Below are positions 48,483-64,000 of a stretch of DNA of 64,000 nt, one piece after another. How positions within the stretch are numbered: the first letter of the stretch is position 1; every line of letters begins with the position of its first letter. Both the position numbers and the translations under genes were made by a program. The notes below the pieces were generated by a model. That model was not told the DNA's origin, did not search any database, and was given only the letters and a program-made list of their open reading frames with translations. Source of the DNA: Actinostola sp. cb2023 (lineage: Eukaryota > Cnidaria > Anthozoa > Actiniaria > Actinostolidae); NCBI GenBank assembly GCA_033675265.1, contig JAUJYZ010000724.1:82001-146000 (forward strand), in the 5' to 3' direction.

Positions 48483-48751
48483 CTAATCGGACTAGACATT
48501 TTAGATGTAGTGTTATACAAGAGAAAACCACTGTTTTTATGTTAAGCACTATTTGTATTTCAATTCTAAAGCTTGCTTGAACAGAGAGACTAGCGTACTC
48601 TATACGATAGTTAAGACGCTATGTTATGCGTAACAATATATGCTTGTCGACACAGGCCATCTATATTTTTTCTTGAGGCTTTTGTTTAAAAATTAAAAAA
48701 AAGATATTTGTAGGTGGAACAGGTAGCTCAATTATTTTGATGAGACTTCTG

Positions 48752-48873
48752 AAAGGAGGGAAGAAAGGAGGGAAGAAAGGAGGGAAGAAAGGAGGGAAGA
48801 AAGGAGGGAAGAAAGGAGGGAAGAAAGGAGGGAAGAAAGGAGGGAAGAAAGGAGGGAAGAAAGGAGGGAAGAA
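48752..48873. repeat. 12-bp tandem repeat (gggaagaaagga)
   Basis: About ten near-perfect units, reading GGKK in one frame. Abuts a fold-back element. Confidence 0.95.
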
Positions 48874-49154
48874 CTACCTCGGGAACCCAGGGGTATATTC
48901 TGTTACCGGATTCTGTCGCTCGTTACTCGCTCCCAGAGAAATACCCCTGGGAACGAAGTCTGTTGGAACTTGTTCCGGAAGTCAAAATTACTCTCGTTTC
49001 TGGTTGGTCGACCTAGGAAGGTCGACCAATCAGTATCAAGTATATTCTGGTTTGTTGGACAGCCGCCATTTTGAATTTTGACTTCCGGAACAAGTTGGTA
49101 TTTCTCTGTGAGCGAGTAACGAGCGACAGAATATACCCCTGGGTTCCCGAGGAT
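48874..49154. mobile_element. Fold-back MITE (ctcgggaacccaggggtata)
   Basis: Ends cctcgggaacccaggggtat and its complement, with a second inner palindrome ggtcgacctaggaaggtcgacc. The arms include tcgctcgttactcgctc. About 280 bp. Confidence 0.85.
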
Positions 49155-49541
49155 GAGGGAAGAAAAAATAATCAATAAACAAGATAAATGTGGTAAATGT
49201 CACAATGCAATAGTTTATTAGTCCATTCATGGTTTTTCAGCCCTAATTAAAAAAATTAGGGAAACAAAATCTAACAATCATCGAATCAGTTTATAATGTG
49301 AAAACAGTTATAGAAAAAGCGTATCTGAAAAGCGGCATGTTAATTAATAAACTGGAATAGCAAAATAAAAAGATGCCAAAAACCATATATTCTTAAATAC
49401 AGCTGAATTTTCCGCATAATTTGACCCGGATAATTTGCTAATCAATAATCAAATCGATAAATCAAAATACAGCTGGCGAAAAGCCATAGATCGGTTGTGC
49501 GCATGCGTAATACCCACTGAAGCGTAATAACGAAGAGGAAA
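49155..49541. promoter_or_regulatory. Upstream region of DnaJ first exon 1a
   Basis: AT-rich until 49480, then ttgtgcgcatgcgtaat at 49494-49510, a near match to the NRF-1 palindrome. No TATA box. This looks like a TATA-less housekeeping promoter, inferred from the motif and position only. Confidence 0.35.
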
Positions 49542-49586
49542 ATGGCGGAGACGAATCTGACAGGTTTGGTAAACCTCCATGATTAA
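49542..49586 (+). other. Upstream ORF before exon 1a
   Basis: ATGGCGGAGACG... codes MAETNLTGLVNLHD and stops 39 bases before the main ATG. It could reduce translation from exon 1a, or be part of a longer alternative exon. Confidence 0.4.
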
Positions 49587-49625
49587 ATGCTATGCCGGTG
49601 ATTTACAAGCAAGAAAATAAATAGA

Positions 49626-62566
<12,941 letters not shown>

Positions 62567-62824
62567 GTAAAGTGTTGGTTAAGAACTAGCCATATTATTT
62601 ACAAAAAGTGTAAATTCTCACATATTATTTATTATGGGATTTTGTACTTGTAAATGACTTATCAAATCCGTAATTTTTTTACTATAATTTTGATGATATG
62701 AAGCAGTTTACCCGAGAAAATCAAAATTAAAATATATGCAAATGAGGATGATTCTGTATCCGACTTTAATAGAGATCTCTGCTATGGTTATGATTTCTAT
62801 TGTAATTTCCTCATGGATTATTGA

Positions 62825-62985
62825 AGAAATAGAAAACGAGGCAGCTTGCTCTCTCGTTATAGAAGCACGCAGGAATTAGAAGAAGAGGAGAGAAGTGTTA
62901 GGAGAAGCACTGGGTGTAGCCGAGTGCTTTTCGCACTTCTCGAGTCTTCTTTTGTGATGCTTTCGTGTTATCTTTCTCACCTAGA
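62825..62985. mobile_element. Palindromic MITE relative (gaaaacgaggcagcttgctc)
   Basis: Half of the 43890-44118 family: gctctctcgttatagaagca, gagaagtgttaggagaagca. Confidence 0.55.
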
Positions 62986-62997
62986 ATGCTCCCGGGC

Positions 62998-63095
62998 TTA
63001 AGTGATTTATGATCAAAGTCAAGATTCTCCTTTGAAATTTAGAGAGCATCAAGGAGAATTTAGAATATGATCAGAGATTATGTACTTTGTACTTG
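62998..63095. mobile_element. Palindromic MITE 'caagaacagagtaagtgac', copy 4, truncated
   Basis: Retains ttaagtgatttatgatcaaa and gaatatgatcagagattatg; both termini lost. Confidence 0.6.
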
Positions 63096-63139
63096 AATAG
63101 CTGCCACTAATGATTATAATTTACATTATCAAATAACCG

Positions 63140-63995
63140 ACTAAATTATGTTATAGTATAACGTGTGTTCTGATTTGCCAAAAGATGCGTATGCCGCGTG
63201 CTTTATGAGAACACACAGCACACAGATATTCAAACATTTTTGTAACGAACAAAACCGAGAACTTGCCTTATAAATCATACTTGTATTTTATAAAATAAAT
63301 AGAAAACTTGGCAGCATGCTCTATCGAGTTATAGAAACACTTTGGAATTGAAAGAAGACTTAAGGTGACTCCGTTATAATTCTCGGCGCACTCATCTATG
63401 ACAAACTTTGGGTCATAACTTCCTCTGCTTTTATACAATTGCCATAAAACATTGGCAACAATTAGAGCTATCATTCACCTATGATACAATATAATTCGAT
63501 TACACTGTGCAGAACATTTAAAAACATAATATTAGAACTTGAGTAAAGTCAATGTTTTGGATAAAATTGGATATTGCGAAAAATCTGTCCGTTTTTTTTT
63601 GATGAAAGTTTTGGAATCACTTTATATTGAGTAGACATAATTCATAACCTGACCAAGTTTTAGCAAAATCGTTGGAGCGAAAGCAATCGTTGGAGCTAAT
63701 TTCCGTGCTTAATTTTGGTTGTTTTCATGCGGCCGTGCTTTATAAGCTCCAACTCTAATAGTTGCCAATGTTTTATGGCAATTGCATAAAAGCAGAGGAA
63801 GTTATGACCCAAAGTCTGTCATAGTCGAGTGCGCCAAGAATGATAACGGAGTCACCTTAAGAAGTGTGAGAAGCACCTGGCTACGCCTCGTGCTTCACCT
63901 AACACTTCTCTCATCTTCTTCCAATTCCCGCATGCTTCTATAACTTGATAAAGCACACTACGTCGTTTTCTATTTCTTCATTTTAATTCATAAGT
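63140..63995. mobile_element. Palindromic MITE of the 43890 family, interrupted
   Basis: Left part 63140-63359 (aaatagaaaacttggcagca) and right part 63861-63995 (cttctctcatcttcttccaa) become contiguous when 63364-63860 is removed. Confidence 0.7.
63364..63856. mobile_element. piggyBac-type MITE with TTAA target duplication
   Basis: Inverted ends ggtgactccgttataattct / agaatgataacggagtcacc extend over about 100 bases with few mismatches, flanked on both sides by TTAA (63360-63363, 63857-63860). Confidence 0.88.
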
Positions 63996-64000
63996 GGAGA

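Noticed and set aside
49542..49586. MAETNLTGLVNLHD as the DnaJ start
   Set aside because: The frame stops before exon 1a; a donor inside it (ttg|gtaaac) would give phase 0 and not fit exon 2.

Overview
This is metazoan nuclear DNA. It is AT-rich, with GT-AG introns, poly(A) signals, Helitron and DNA-transposon remains, MITEs, tRNA-derived SINEs and long simple-sequence arrays. The transposon protein families and the laccase-like genes suggest a marine invertebrate, most likely a cnidarian or a sponge; the sequence alone does not decide which.

Layout. 1-1.8 kb: a long inverted repeat and a 21-bp tandem repeat. 1.8-7.5 kb, minus strand: a frameshifted Helitron (cysteine-protease-like N-terminus, DUF6570-like region, HUH/Y2 Rep, Pif1-type helicase). 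7.8-9.4 kb: nested MITEs, including a 1.2-kb fold-back element with mirrored coding arms. 9.55-29.62 kb, plus strand: a ten-exon laccase-like multicopper oxidase gene (copy A, 703 codons). 31.45-48.46 kb, plus strand: its tandem paralogue (copy B, 701 codons). Every exon of both copies could be placed with matching phases, and all copper-ligand motifs are intact. B carries a 5.6-kb TIR transposon remnant with XPG/FEN-like and Cys-rich regions in intron 3. 49.6 kb to past the right end, plus strand: the 5' part of a DnaJ (DNAJC5-like) gene with two alternative first exons feeding one J-domain exon across a 12.8-kb MITE-rich intron.

Most unusual feature. In copy A two successive acceptor-side exon edges have become tandem arrays with the same 67-bp period. 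One is 9 units at exon 3 (16961-17563), the other about 46 units at exon 5 (19720-22807). Each unit carries a 3' splice site plus the first 27-38 nt of the real exon, followed by stop-containing sequence. The gene thus presents about 55 decoy acceptors, and the ancestral-type intron end now sits in front of the first decoy of each array. Copy B has neither array and is a natural control. Exon 8 has a comparable duplication of its donor-side edge in both copies, and the exon 2 acceptor of both copies is abutted by an (ATT)n tract of very different length.

The two oxidases look like secreted, probably GPI-anchored enzymes from one recent duplication. The DnaJ gene is unrelated to them. Nearly everything else is transposon or simple-repeat DNA.
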